From assembly GCA_028710385.1 (NCBI GenBank), contig JAQTUC010000057.1:1-9231 (forward strand): 9,231 bases of DNA, in the 5' to 3' direction. The notes beneath the pieces are model-generated. The model saw only the letters and a list, made by a program, of their open reading frames with translations. It was not told where the DNA came from and did not search any database. Source of the stretch: Candidatus Omnitrophota bacterium. Its GTDB lineage: Bacteria > Omnitrophota > Gorgyraeia > Duberdicusellales > 4484-171. Positions 1-7,250 of this stretch are shown here, piece after piece (position 1 is the first letter of the stretch; every line of letters begins with the position of its first letter). A program made the position numbers and the translations under genes.

Positions 1-98
1 TTATAATTTGCGAAAAGAGATTCAAGCATAACAGCAGTAAAAATCTTGTATTCATTATTGTTTATGCAGGCAATAGTTATCCGTTTTTTGTCATTCAT
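1..98 (-). CDS. N-terminus of a probable glycosyltransferase-like protein (cut by the window edge)
   Basis: An open frame starts at an ATG at 96-98 and stays open to the left edge, giving about 32 residues that begin MNDKKRITIACINNNEYK and continue with a hydrophobic FTAVMLESLF stretch. A short basic start, a beta-strand (ITIAC), then an asparagine-rich turn and a helix ending in ESL is the usual first beta-alpha unit of nucleotide-sugar transferases such as GT8-like enzymes; this is a resemblance, not an identification. The start lies inside the end of the upstream glycosyltransferase gene (8-base overlap), so the two are probably translationally coupled. No Shine-Dalgarno site is visible. 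A second ATG at 92-94 in another frame hits a stop after five codons and is not the start. Confidence 0.55.
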   Translation of the reverse strand, partial: MNDKKRITIACINNNEYKIFTAVMLESLFANY

Positions 99-1062
99 TT
101 GTTTTATTATTTTTCACGCTTTCCCTTTTTAGCAATACAAGCGCAAGTAATTTCCAGTAACTGGCTTCAAAAGGAAATATACATATTGCCCGAAAAAGAA
201 AATTTCTCGCGTAAGAAAAGCATTTTTTCTGCTTAAGATGAAAGGCCCACCAGAAGTAAGCATAGCTTCTTACTCTTTTGCTTTTGCAGCGCTTTTTTTC
301 GCTTTCCTGCTTTAAAAAATCAAGCACTTCCCGGCTCCTCCCAAGCTGCAGCCTGTCTTTCCCGGATGCTCTTCTCTCTCCCGCAAGCTCTTTAACTAAA
401 TCATTCACAATGCGCTGTTCGCACCTTCTCGTAAGAGATGAAGATTGGTGATTTAGCCTGTAGGCGTAAAGAACTTCCGGAATATTTACAATCTGCGACA
501 CTTCGGAAACCCTTAACAAAAGGTCGTAATCCTCGCTCAAAAATAATTCTTTTCGGTAACCGCCGAGGGCTTTGATAATTTTTGCGCGAAACATTATGGA
601 GCAATGGCAGAAAATAAACTCCAAAGGCAGCCTTTCCTGTATAGTTTTATTATCGCAAGGCATCGCCGCAATATAAGATTCCTTTCCCGCCATATCTGAA
701 AAAACAAAATAAGAGCCTACCGCGCCTATGCTGCTGTTTTCATCAAGCACTTTGACCTGTTTTGAAAATTTCTCAGGAAGCGATTTATCATCCGCGTCCT
801 GAAGCGCGATATATTCGCCCTTAGCCAGCGCAATTGCTTTATTACGGGAAGGCACTGCGCCCTCGTTGAATTCATTTTCAACAACGATAATTCTTGCGTC
901 TTTATAAGAATCAATAATCCTCCGGGTTTTATCCTGCGAGCCGTCGTTTACTATAATAAGCTCAAAGTCCTGAAAGGTCTGGTTCAAAATGCTGTCAATA
1001 GCTTGAGAAATGTAGCGCTCACAGTTATAAACAGGCAGGATAACGCTTACCTTAGGATTCAT
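91..1062 (-). CDS. Family 2 glycosyltransferase (GT-A fold)
   Basis: This 323-residue protein probably transfers a sugar from a nucleotide-sugar donor onto a growing surface glycan at the cytoplasmic face of the membrane. The GT2 signature is clear: VSVILPVYNCERYISQAIDS at residues 5-24, ELIIVNDGSQDKT at about 34-46, the DXD-type metal and nucleotide site LQDADDKS at 87-94, and the probable catalytic-base region SEDYDLLLRV at 176-185. GYR at 168-170 precedes it, as is common in this family. The last ~60 residues (267-310) are rich in aromatic and hydrophobic residues with arginines and lysines, and may lie on the membrane rather than cross it. It sits 68 bases after the ABC exporter gene and overlaps the next gene by 8 bases. 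The leader before the ATG is AT-rich with no Shine-Dalgarno site. Sugar specificity cannot be read from the sequence. Confidence 0.92.
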   Translation of the reverse strand: MNPKVSVILPVYNCERYISQAIDSILNQTFQDFELIIVNDGSQDKTRRIIDSYKDARIIVVENEFNEGAVPSRNKAIALAKGEYIALQDADDKSLPEKFSKQVKVLDENSSIGAVGSYFVFSDMAGKESYIAAMPCDNKTIQERLPLEFIFCHCSIMFRAKIIKALGGYRKELFLSEDYDLLLRVSEVSQIVNIPEVLYAYRLNHQSSSLTRRCEQRIVNDLVKELAGERRASGKDRLQLGRSREVLDFLKQESEKKRCKSKRVRSYAYFWWAFHLKQKKCFSYARNFLFRAICIFPFEASYWKLLALVLLKRESVKNNKTNE

Positions 1063-1130
1063 AGATTTTAAAAGTTTTTAATTTATTAATGCAAAAAGAC
1101 AGGGCATCCGAAGATTCTTAAGATAGAAAA

Positions 1131-2966
1131 TCAATAGAACTTCTGGGCTTCCCAGTATTCATAAAATTTTCCTTTTCTCTCAAGAAGTTCATTGAGAGAG
1201 CCCTGTTCCGCTATTTTCCCTTCTTCCACAAAAATAATTTTATCTGCATTTTTTACCGTAGAAAGCCTGTGAGCTATTATTACTGCTGTGCGCCCTTTAA
1301 TTACTTCATTGATTGCTTCCTGTATATTTTTTTCTGTAGGGGTATCAAGCGAGCTGGTCGCTTCATCCAAAATTAACATTTCTGAACGTTTCAAAAACGC
1401 CCTGGCTATGGCAACCCGCTGCTTTTCTCCTCCCGATAGCTTAAGGCCCTTATCGCCTATTTCCGCATCAAGCCCAGAGGGAACATTTTTTACAAAATTT
1501 TGAAGCTGCGATTTACGAAGCGCTTCCATAAGCTCCTCATCGCTGACTTTTCTGTCTAATCCAAAAACAAGGTTATTGCGCAGAGTATCGTTAAAAAGCA
1601 AAGCATCCTGGCTCACCAGAACCATGTGCGCACGAAGCGATTTTAGTTTGAATTCCCTTATATCAGTGTTATCAATGAAAATTGAGCCTGACGGACAATC
1701 GTAAAAACGCATCAATAAACTGATGAGAGTAGTTTTCCCTGCGCCCGAAGGGCCTACGAGGGCTACGGTTTTGCCTTTTTCAATTGAAAAACTCATTCCC
1801 TTAATAACGGGGTTTTCCTGGGTGTAACCGTAAACTAAATTGGTAACATTAATTCTCTCGTGAAGCCCTTCAAAAGTTTTTTCGCCTTCAACCACAAAGA
1901 ATTTGTCTTTGTCGTCAAAAATTTTTGAAATCTCCTTAAGCGGCGGCTTCGCCTGCATAAAATCAGCCTTTATCTGGTTAAAAATATTAAATAACGGAAG
2001 AACTTTTCTTGCGGCGTAAAAAAATACTACAAAAACCGATATCTCTGCCGGTTTATCCTTAGCCAGCAGGAGCGCGACAATAGAAACCATAAGAAGCATG
2101 ACCATTGTTACGATTACATCCTGCAGCGGCTCCATCAACCGGTAGACGCGAAGCGTCCTAAAATCATACCGTTTCAATTGTTCATTTAAATCGGCATATT
2201 TCAGCTTGGTTTCCTCCTCGCGCGAATAAGCCTTAACTAACGGCACGCAGGAAAGTATGTTAAAAACATTCCTGTGCAATTCAATAAAAGATTTATTCCT
2301 GAATTTGGCTATTTCCTCAATTTTTCTGATGATAGCCCGCAAAGAAATATAAAGAACGGGGAAAACGAATAAAGTAATAAGGGTTAATTTCCAGGAAATC
2401 ATGTACATAATTACAAAGTAAACCAGAAGCGTAAAAATACGTTCAACTGATTTTTCAAAAAGAACCAAAAGGTCCATGACTTTATCGGAATAGTTAAGGA
2501 CCATAACAAGATACCCCTGGTTTGTCCTGTCAAAGAAAAGTTTCCCAAAGCTCATAAATCTGTTAAAAATGAATTTATAAACATTGTATTTAAAAATACC
2601 GTGCCAGTACGCAGTAAAAACTGAATTTATATAGAGAAAAAGGTTTTTCAGGATAGTAGCCAGAAACACCAGGACAACCAGGAACAAGAATGTATTTTTA
2701 TTGGGAGTTGTGGTCATCGCATATACCTGAGGAAACGCGGCAATAAGGTCTTTTAACACAGGCATCTCATTGACAAAAGCAAAATCGCTGACTATTCCCC
2801 TTGCGATAGGAACCAGAAGCCCAAGCCCGATGCCGTCAAAGGCTGCGACGAAAAAAGAAAGCACTATGGGGATTATCACATGATAAGGCTTAATGCCCAT
2901 TACCCGGAAAAATTTACGCAAAACAGCCAAGCGGGATTTAAAATTTTTACGCTTAGTTTCTGCCAT
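1131..2966 (-). CDS. ABC exporter, fused transmembrane and ATPase domains (MsbA/lipid-linked glycan flippase type)
   Basis: This 611-residue protein is a half-transporter that should work as a homodimer in the inner membrane. A six-helix ABC exporter domain spans residues 28-335, with clear hydrophobic helices near 28-54, 92-112, 176-206 and 280-302. The ATPase domain at about 370-605 has every motif intact: Walker A GPSGAGKT (405-412), Q-loop VSQD with Q453, signature LSGGEKQR (510-517), Walker B LILDEA (531-536) and the H-loop histidine H566. Length and layout match MsbA, PglK and related exporters. Given the neighbouring glycosyltransferase and Wzz/kinase genes, the likely cargo is a lipid-linked sugar or polysaccharide intermediate; that is inferred from context, and a peptide or lipid substrate is not excluded. 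The start at MAETKRKNFK has only a weak AAAGAA purine stretch upstream. A 128-base gap separates it from the tyrosine kinase gene. Confidence 0.93.
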   Translation of the reverse strand: MAETKRKNFKSRLAVLRKFFRVMGIKPYHVIIPIVLSFFVAAFDGIGLGLLVPIARGIVSDFAFVNEMPVLKDLIAAFPQVYAMTTTPNKNTFLFLVVLVFLATILKNLFLYINSVFTAYWHGIFKYNVYKFIFNRFMSFGKLFFDRTNQGYLVMVLNYSDKVMDLLVLFEKSVERIFTLLVYFVIMYMISWKLTLITLFVFPVLYISLRAIIRKIEEIAKFRNKSFIELHRNVFNILSCVPLVKAYSREEETKLKYADLNEQLKRYDFRTLRVYRLMEPLQDVIVTMVMLLMVSIVALLLAKDKPAEISVFVVFFYAARKVLPLFNIFNQIKADFMQAKPPLKEISKIFDDKDKFFVVEGEKTFEGLHERINVTNLVYGYTQENPVIKGMSFSIEKGKTVALVGPSGAGKTTLISLLMRFYDCPSGSIFIDNTDIREFKLKSLRAHMVLVSQDALLFNDTLRNNLVFGLDRKVSDEELMEALRKSQLQNFVKNVPSGLDAEIGDKGLKLSGGEKQRVAIARAFLKRSEMLILDEATSSLDTPTEKNIQEAINEVIKGRTAVIIAHRLSTVKNADKIIFVEEGKIAEQGSLNELLERKGKFYEYWEAQKFY

Positions 2967-3094
2967 AATTATTCTTTATTAAATTAATCAGCCGGTAACG
3001 GCGCTGCGCTGTATGAAGATGCCGGCGGCAAGGATGAAAATACGCAGGAATAAAATCCTGGAAATCCTATGTGAAATTTTTCCATATGATATTT
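2967..3094. other. Longest intergenic gap, between tyrosine kinase and ABC exporter genes
   Basis: This 128-base stretch is the largest non-coding interval in an otherwise tightly packed cluster. It has a GC-rich core (about 2991-3032, with GCCGG repeated) flanked by AT-rich ends. A weak 5-bp stem with a 6-base loop lies at 3045-3060, and a GCCG/CGGC stem with a 4-base loop at 2991-3002. Neither is followed by a T-run on the minus strand, so I do not call a terminator. I find no convincing -35/-10 pair for the exporter gene. It may hold an internal promoter or an RNA element, or may be the remnant of a lost small gene. Confidence 0.4.
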
Positions 3095-3811
3095 TTATTT
3101 TTCTTTTCTTCTGCGCGAACCATAATAATAATAGTAATAATAATGGCTCCTGCGCATATTTACCTTGTTAAAAATAATACCCGATATATTGCTTTTTACA
3201 TCGCTAAGCATGCTCATTGAACGCAGCACCGCTTCTCTGGGCGTTTTATCAGCCATAACCACCATAAAAATACAATCTGCCAGCAGGCTTAATATGATTG
3301 AATCTGTAACAGCGAGGATGCATGGCACATCAAGGATAATTATGTCAAAAACCTGCTTAACTTCTTCAAGGAAAAGCTTCATTTTGTCTGAACCTATTAT
3401 TTCAGAAGGATTACGCGGTATGGCTCCGCTTGTAATTACGTGCAGGTTTTCAATCCCCACGTTCTTAAGCACTTTATCCCATTCCTCCTGCCCGTAAAGC
3501 ACTTCGCTTAAGCCATGGGACTTATCAATGCCCAATATGCTATGGACATTGGGCCGCCTCAAATCGCAATCTACCAATAAAGTTTTTTTTCCGATTTCGG
3601 ACATAACAATAGCCAAATTGGCGCTGGTTAAACTTTTGCCCTCTTCCGGATGCGCGCTGGTTAGCATAAGCACTTTAGGCGGATTAGTAGGGTTGCTGCT
3701 TAATATATTTGTGCGTATTGAACGGTAAGACTCCGCTTCTGGAGAACGAGGGTCAAGATTAACGATTACCCTCTTGTTAAAAAAGCGGAAAAAATCATTA
3801 TAGCTATCCAT
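3095..3811 (-). CDS. BY-family tyrosine autokinase (CpsD/CapB type) with C-terminal tyrosine cluster
   Basis: This 238-residue cytoplasmic kinase autophosphorylates on C-terminal tyrosines and, with its membrane activator, controls polysaccharide chain length and export. The oligomerisation motif EX2RX2R is present (E27, R30, R33). Walker A is SAHPEEGKS with K59, Walker A' is LLVDCDLRRP with D81 and D83, and Walker B is IIILDVPC with D161. The C-terminus carries seven consecutive tyrosines (224-230) followed by the basic tail GSRRRKEK. The Wzz-like activator is encoded by the gene directly upstream, 20 bases away. They are two proteins, as in Firmicutes CpsC/CpsD, rather than one Wzc-type chain. 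An oddity is DVPC at 161-164, where most relatives have DTPP. The ATG is supported by an AGGAG site 9 bases upstream. Other MinD-like ATPases share the Walker motifs, but the tyrosine tail and context decide the call. Confidence 0.94.
   Translation of the reverse strand: MDSYNDFFRFFNKRVIVNLDPRSPEAESYRSIRTNILSSNPTNPPKVLMLTSAHPEEGKSLTSANLAIVMSEIGKKTLLVDCDLRRPNVHSILGIDKSHGLSEVLYGQEEWDKVLKNVGIENLHVITSGAIPRNPSEIIGSDKMKLFLEEVKQVFDIIILDVPCILAVTDSIILSLLADCIFMVVMADKTPREAVLRSMSMLSDVKSNISGIIFNKVNMRRSHYYYYYYYGSRRRKEK
3122..3142 (-). repeat. In-frame TAT/TAC trinucleotide tract encoding seven tyrosines
   Basis: Seven tyrosine codons in a row (TAT TAT TAC TAT TAT TAT TAT) form the autophosphorylation tail of the BY-kinase. 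As a near-perfect trinucleotide repeat, it could gain or lose codons by replication slippage without breaking the reading frame, changing the number of phosphorylatable tyrosines. The single TAC interrupts the array. Variation is inferred; one sequence cannot show it. Confidence 0.85.
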
Positions 3812-3820
3812 TACAAAACA

Positions 3821-3826
3821 CTCCTG
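3821..3826 (-). promoter_or_regulatory. Ribosome binding site of the tyrosine kinase gene
   Basis: CAGGAG on the minus strand lies 9 bases before the ATG at 3809-3811, within the 20-base gap after the chain-length gene. It fixes the start of the kinase gene and contrasts with the SD-less starts of the genes on either side. Confidence 0.75.
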
Positions 3827-3831
3827 TTTAT

Positions 3832-5202
3832 TTACTGCTTTCTATGATGCCTTTTTTTAGTAAAATCCGTGCGTATTATGGGTATAACCCCTATTATCGG
3901 CTTATGTAAATAATACTCAACATCCTCAAGCGTCTTTAAAGAGCTGTCTATATTTTCCTGTAAAAATGCCGCAGTAATACCCAATATAAGCCCCAGTGAT
4001 ATCGCTATAAGAATTCCGGGAACCCCCTGGGGCTTTTCCGGTTTCTTGGGTTCACTGGCCAGGCGAAGAATCCTGACCTTTGTAGCATTCAGCACTGCAT
4101 CCAGGCGGAGTTTTTCTTTTTCTTCCATTAATTTATTATAAGTTTTTTCATCCATGCTAAGCTCTCTGGCCAACTGCTGGGCTTTGGAACCGGAAGTGCC
4201 TGGTTCTTGCGGATTAGCCGGGAAACTCGTTTCCAAAACTTTCTTTGCGGTATCCTCTGCATTTTTGTATTCCGTAATTTGCGCCCGCAGTTCCTCAAGC
4301 GGCTTTACAGCTTCGCGCTTTACGCGCTCCTTAAGGCTTTCTATCTGGGTTTCGGTGTCTATTACATCCGGGTGCTCCTCGGTAAACTGCACCAGGAGCG
4401 AAGAAAGTTTCTGTTCCAGGAACGCTAATTTTTCTTTAAGCTTGTTCAAATCTTTTGATTGAGGCATTATGGACAAAATATCCTCGTCTGACTTACGTGA
4501 AGCAATTTTCTCCTCTAACACTTTTAATTTAGCTTCGGCTATCTGGCGCGCTGATTTTGCGTTTACATAATCCTGCTGAAGCTTATCAAAATTATTCCCC
4601 TGTCCGGCAGGAACATTGCCTTCTTCAAATGTTGCGGAACCGCTCAAGATACGCTTGTTCTCTTCTATCTTTGTTTTTAACGCTTCAATCTGCCTTTCCA
4701 GGTATTTTATGGAAGCCTGGGTGCCGCCCGTTATTCCCTTAAAGCTCTGCTCTACTATAACGCGCGCAGCAACGTTTGAAATATCCATTGCTCTTTTTGG
4801 GTTTTCAGATAAAGCGCTTATAGCCAGAATATCCGACCCCTCCTCCTGTTCAACCAATACAGAATTAAGTATGAACTCAGGCGTTATCTCCGCAAAAGAT
4901 CTTTCGGCGAGCTCTCCGCCTGACTTAAGAGCCTTTGCGCGGTCAAATTCCATGTAACGCACCACCTCTTCAGCCAGCGTGTGAGTTTTTACAAAACGTT
5001 TAATAGCTTCCATCAGCTCCACATTGTAAGGCGAACCTTCAACTATTATGAAAGCGCTGGCTTTATAAACCACGGGCTTGGCAGGAACAAGAAGCATACT
5101 TGAAACAAGAACTACGACAACAGACAAAATAATTATAAATTTTCTTTTTATTATAATTTCAACATAATCCCTTAAACTTACTTCTCTTTCTTTATATTCC
5201 AT
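3832..5202 (-). CDS. Wzz/GumC-type polysaccharide chain-length and export protein
   Basis: This 456-residue inner-membrane protein is a polysaccharide co-polymerase: it sets the length of the exported glycan and activates the tyrosine kinase encoded next. It has a cytoplasmic N-terminus with the Wzz-type start SLRDYVEIIIKRK (9-21), a first transmembrane helix at about 22-39, and a long periplasmic section. That section carries coiled-coil stretches (roughly 164-186, 204-236, 250-322, 342-366) and FTEEHPDVI at 273-281, typical of the GNVR-like core. A proline-rich segment (SEPKKPEKPQGVP, 383-395) leads into the second helix at about 394-414. The cytoplasmic tail of about 40 residues (SLKTLEDVEYYLHKPIIGVIP) is the kinase-contacting part in this family, and there is no fused kinase domain. 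The gene starts only 8 bases after the stop of the AlbA-TPR gene, with an AT-rich leader and no Shine-Dalgarno site, so coupled translation is likely. Confidence 0.93.
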   Translation of the reverse strand: MEYKEREVSLRDYVEIIIKRKFIIILSVVVVLVSSMLLVPAKPVVYKASAFIIVEGSPYNVELMEAIKRFVKTHTLAEEVVRYMEFDRAKALKSGGELAERSFAEITPEFILNSVLVEQEEGSDILAISALSENPKRAMDISNVAARVIVEQSFKGITGGTQASIKYLERQIEALKTKIEENKRILSGSATFEEGNVPAGQGNNFDKLQQDYVNAKSARQIAEAKLKVLEEKIASRKSDEDILSIMPQSKDLNKLKEKLAFLEQKLSSLLVQFTEEHPDVIDTETQIESLKERVKREAVKPLEELRAQITEYKNAEDTAKKVLETSFPANPQEPGTSGSKAQQLARELSMDEKTYNKLMEEKEKLRLDAVLNATKVRILRLASEPKKPEKPQGVPGILIAISLGLILGITAAFLQENIDSSLKTLEDVEYYLHKPIIGVIPIIRTDFTKKRHHRKQ

Positions 5203-5210
5203 AGTTATAT

Positions 5211-7235
5211 TTATATATTTATTTTACTTAATTCTTCGTTAGCCTGTTCTACTATCCTTGGGCTTGATTTTTCGCTGGAAATAACCTTCTTAAACATTTC
5301 TTTTGCCTTATCCTTCTGACCCAGCTTAAGATAACAAAGCCCCATCTGATAATACTCATAGCCGTCGCTGGAAGTTTCTGCTATATCCAAAACACTTTGG
5401 TACATATCAATTGCTTCCTTAAATTTATTTTGCTTGTAATACGCAAGCCCTATGCCGCGCATTGCCGAAACCGCAACCGGATGGTTGGGGTATTCTTTTA
5501 ACATTTTTTGATATTCGGATATTGCGCTGTCAAGTTCGCCCATATTCAGAAAAATCTCCCCGCGCCAGTAATAGGCATAAGGCACCCAGCGGCTTTTGGG
5601 ATATTTCTTTAATAAATCAGCATAAGCATTCAGCGCGCCGACCTCTTCCCCTAAAATATCCATACAGCCTGCAAGATAATACTGGGCGCTGTCGGCCTTA
5701 TCGCTGCTTGGGAATTCTTCTATAAATCTGGAATAATTGTCTATGGCTTCGCGGTATTCTCCGCGGCTATGCATTATTGACGCTTTATAGTAGAACTCCA
5801 GGGGATTTTTCGGCCTTGTGCTGAAAAATACGACAGAAACCGCAATTAGCAGCAAAACAAAACCTGCAATAATTTGCGGCAATATTTTTTTTGATTTCTT
5901 AAATCCCTCAATAATAGCCTGGATATCGGAATTTATATATCCGTCTTTCGGAAAGTCTTTTCTGCTGTCTTTGGTTAAAAAAGCTATCTCCTGCGGAGTC
6001 TTAGCCGGCGCTATGACTCTTTGCGAAACGCCCTGCGTTTCTGCCTTCGCCTGACGCTCATGTTCAATGGGCCCAAACATAGTCAAAATAAAATCAACTC
6101 CCGTGTCAAAAAAAATCGGCTCCCTAAGGCCGCTGTTTCTAAGCGAAGATTTGATCCTCTTAATGCCTGCGCCTAACTTTTCAATGTATTGGCCCAAATG
6201 CATAAGCATCTGAGTGATGTATTTGTTTCTGGAATACTGCGTGTATTCCATATTAGCTACAGTTACCCCGGGAGCAAGCCCTCCGGGCGTATATATTTCA
6301 ATGCGGTCGTCAAACATAAAAATTCTCACCTGCGAACCATCAATACTGTAATCCCTGTGCACAATTGCATTGGCAATAGCTTCTCTTACCGCGATAGCCG
6401 GATACTCGGTGGAATCCTCCCTCTTAAGGCCTTCAACTTTTGACCGGAGGGCCATATGCTTAAGAAGAAATTTCCACGCATCATCTATCATTTCCGGTAT
6501 GGTGCCCTTCGCCTCTTTCTGATCCATTATGACGCTGCCTATATTTTTGCCCTGAAATTTAACCAAACGGACCCCGCTTGAAATTATGAAATACTGCGGG
6601 TCTTTACCGAACATAAGCATTCCGGCTGCCGTAGGCACAACTCCGTTTGCGCTCTCAACAAGAATTCCTTTGTCCTTTAATATTTTTTCTCTGTTCTTTT
6701 CTTCAATCGCAGCCCCGGTATTTTTCAGATACTGGTCTATTTTTGTTTTATCCAGATCTTCAAGGCTTGCCGCAGAAACAGGCCAGGAATCGCTGACTTC
6801 TCTTCTGAAACCGCCGTCTTTTTTATACATCTCCTGCATTTCGCTGTGGCTGGCCACAAAAACCTGCTTATCAACCCTTACATAGCAATCTCCTTCTGTG
6901 TGGTAAGGCCTGTTAACACCGCGCGCAACCGCAACCGAAATCAATCTTATGCCTCTTAAGCTCTCAACGGAAACTCTTGGATTAACCGGAGGATTGCAAT
7001 ACTCTTTATCAATCTTTAGTACTTCCTCTTCATTATAAGCGGGGCTTATCCCCAAAGGCACTCTGGTGTTTTTGTCCACACCTATAAGAATGGTGCCTCC
7101 TCCGGAATTAGCAAAAGCCGCCATCAACTTAGCCAATTCTTTCTTGCCGGAATCTGTTACCGGCAAATCCTTCATTAATTCCAGAGTTTGCCCGCAACCT
7201 TTGTTTATTAAATCTGCAATCTCGTTTTCGCTCAT
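5211..7235 (-). CDS. AlbA_2 (Schlafen-type) + RecG-C-like ATPase + transmembrane helix + TPR fusion protein
   Basis: This 674-residue protein has an unusual composite layout. Residues 12-130 match the AlbA_2 domain (older name AAA_4), with the diagnostic QTLELMKDLP, AFANSGGGTILIGVD (41-55) and a RPYHTEGDCYVRV strand at 109-121. Residues 275-390 match HATPase_c_4: REAIANAIVHRDYS (284-297), IEIYTPGGL (312-320), a conserved RN at 336-337, and IEKLGAGIKRIKSSL (351-365). A 60-residue polar linker leads to one hydrophobic helix at about 451-471. About five TPR units follow (478-511, 515-548, 552-586, 590-624, 626-659). The topology implied is a cytoplasmic N-terminal half and an extracytoplasmic TPR half. 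The N-terminal pair is usually found in soluble proteins annotated as transcriptional regulators or, wrongly, as RecG helicases; there is no helicase motif here. Its substrate and role are unknown. Position between a two-component system and the Wzz gene suggests a membrane sensor or scaffold for glycan export. No clear Shine-Dalgarno site precedes the ATG, but the domain match supports this start. Confidence 0.88.
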   Translation of the reverse strand: MSENEIADLINKGCGQTLELMKDLPVTDSGKKELAKLMAAFANSGGGTILIGVDKNTRVPLGISPAYNEEEVLKIDKEYCNPPVNPRVSVESLRGIRLISVAVARGVNRPYHTEGDCYVRVDKQVFVASHSEMQEMYKKDGGFRREVSDSWPVSAASLEDLDKTKIDQYLKNTGAAIEEKNREKILKDKGILVESANGVVPTAAGMLMFGKDPQYFIISSGVRLVKFQGKNIGSVIMDQKEAKGTIPEMIDDAWKFLLKHMALRSKVEGLKREDSTEYPAIAVREAIANAIVHRDYSIDGSQVRIFMFDDRIEIYTPGGLAPGVTVANMEYTQYSRNKYITQMLMHLGQYIEKLGAGIKRIKSSLRNSGLREPIFFDTGVDFILTMFGPIEHERQAKAETQGVSQRVIAPAKTPQEIAFLTKDSRKDFPKDGYINSDIQAIIEGFKKSKKILPQIIAGFVLLLIAVSVVFFSTRPKNPLEFYYKASIMHSRGEYREAIDNYSRFIEEFPSSDKADSAQYYLAGCMDILGEEVGALNAYADLLKKYPKSRWVPYAYYWRGEIFLNMGELDSAISEYQKMLKEYPNHPVAVSAMRGIGLAYYKQNKFKEAIDMYQSVLDIAETSSDGYEYYQMGLCYLKLGQKDKAKEMFKKVISSEKSSPRIVEQANEELSKINI

Positions 7236-7250
7236 ACTGGTTTACAAAAC

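Noticed and set aside
92..94. Second ATG overlapping the GT2 stop codon as the start of the next gene
   Set aside because: Its frame closes after five codons; the ATG at 96-98 gives the open frame.
1116..1123. Palindrome TCTTAAGA between the exporter and GT2 genes as an operator
   Set aside because: Eight bases in AT-rich DNA are expected by chance, and there is no second copy or promoter next to it.
3045..3060. Hairpin CAGGA-6-TCCTG as a rho-independent terminator
   Set aside because: The stem is only 5 bp, is AT-rich in the loop and has no T-run following it on the minus strand.
4154..4957. Plus-strand open frames opposite the Wzz gene
   Set aside because: They lie wholly inside a well-supported coding gene, have low-complexity composition and match no domain; they are antisense shadows.
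6586..6885. Plus-strand 99-codon open frame opposite the AlbA-TPR gene, and similar ones at 8584-8928 and 7317-7634
   Set aside because: Antisense to clear genes, no ribosome site or recognisable motif, and serine/leucine-rich composition typical of reverse-complement frames.
5211..7235. Annotation of the AlbA-TPR protein as a RecG helicase or as a Schlafen-type phage-defence effector
   Set aside because: There are no helicase motifs; the RecG label is a known carry-over for HATPase_c_4 proteins. No toxin, nuclease or other defence genes are nearby, and the context is glycan export.
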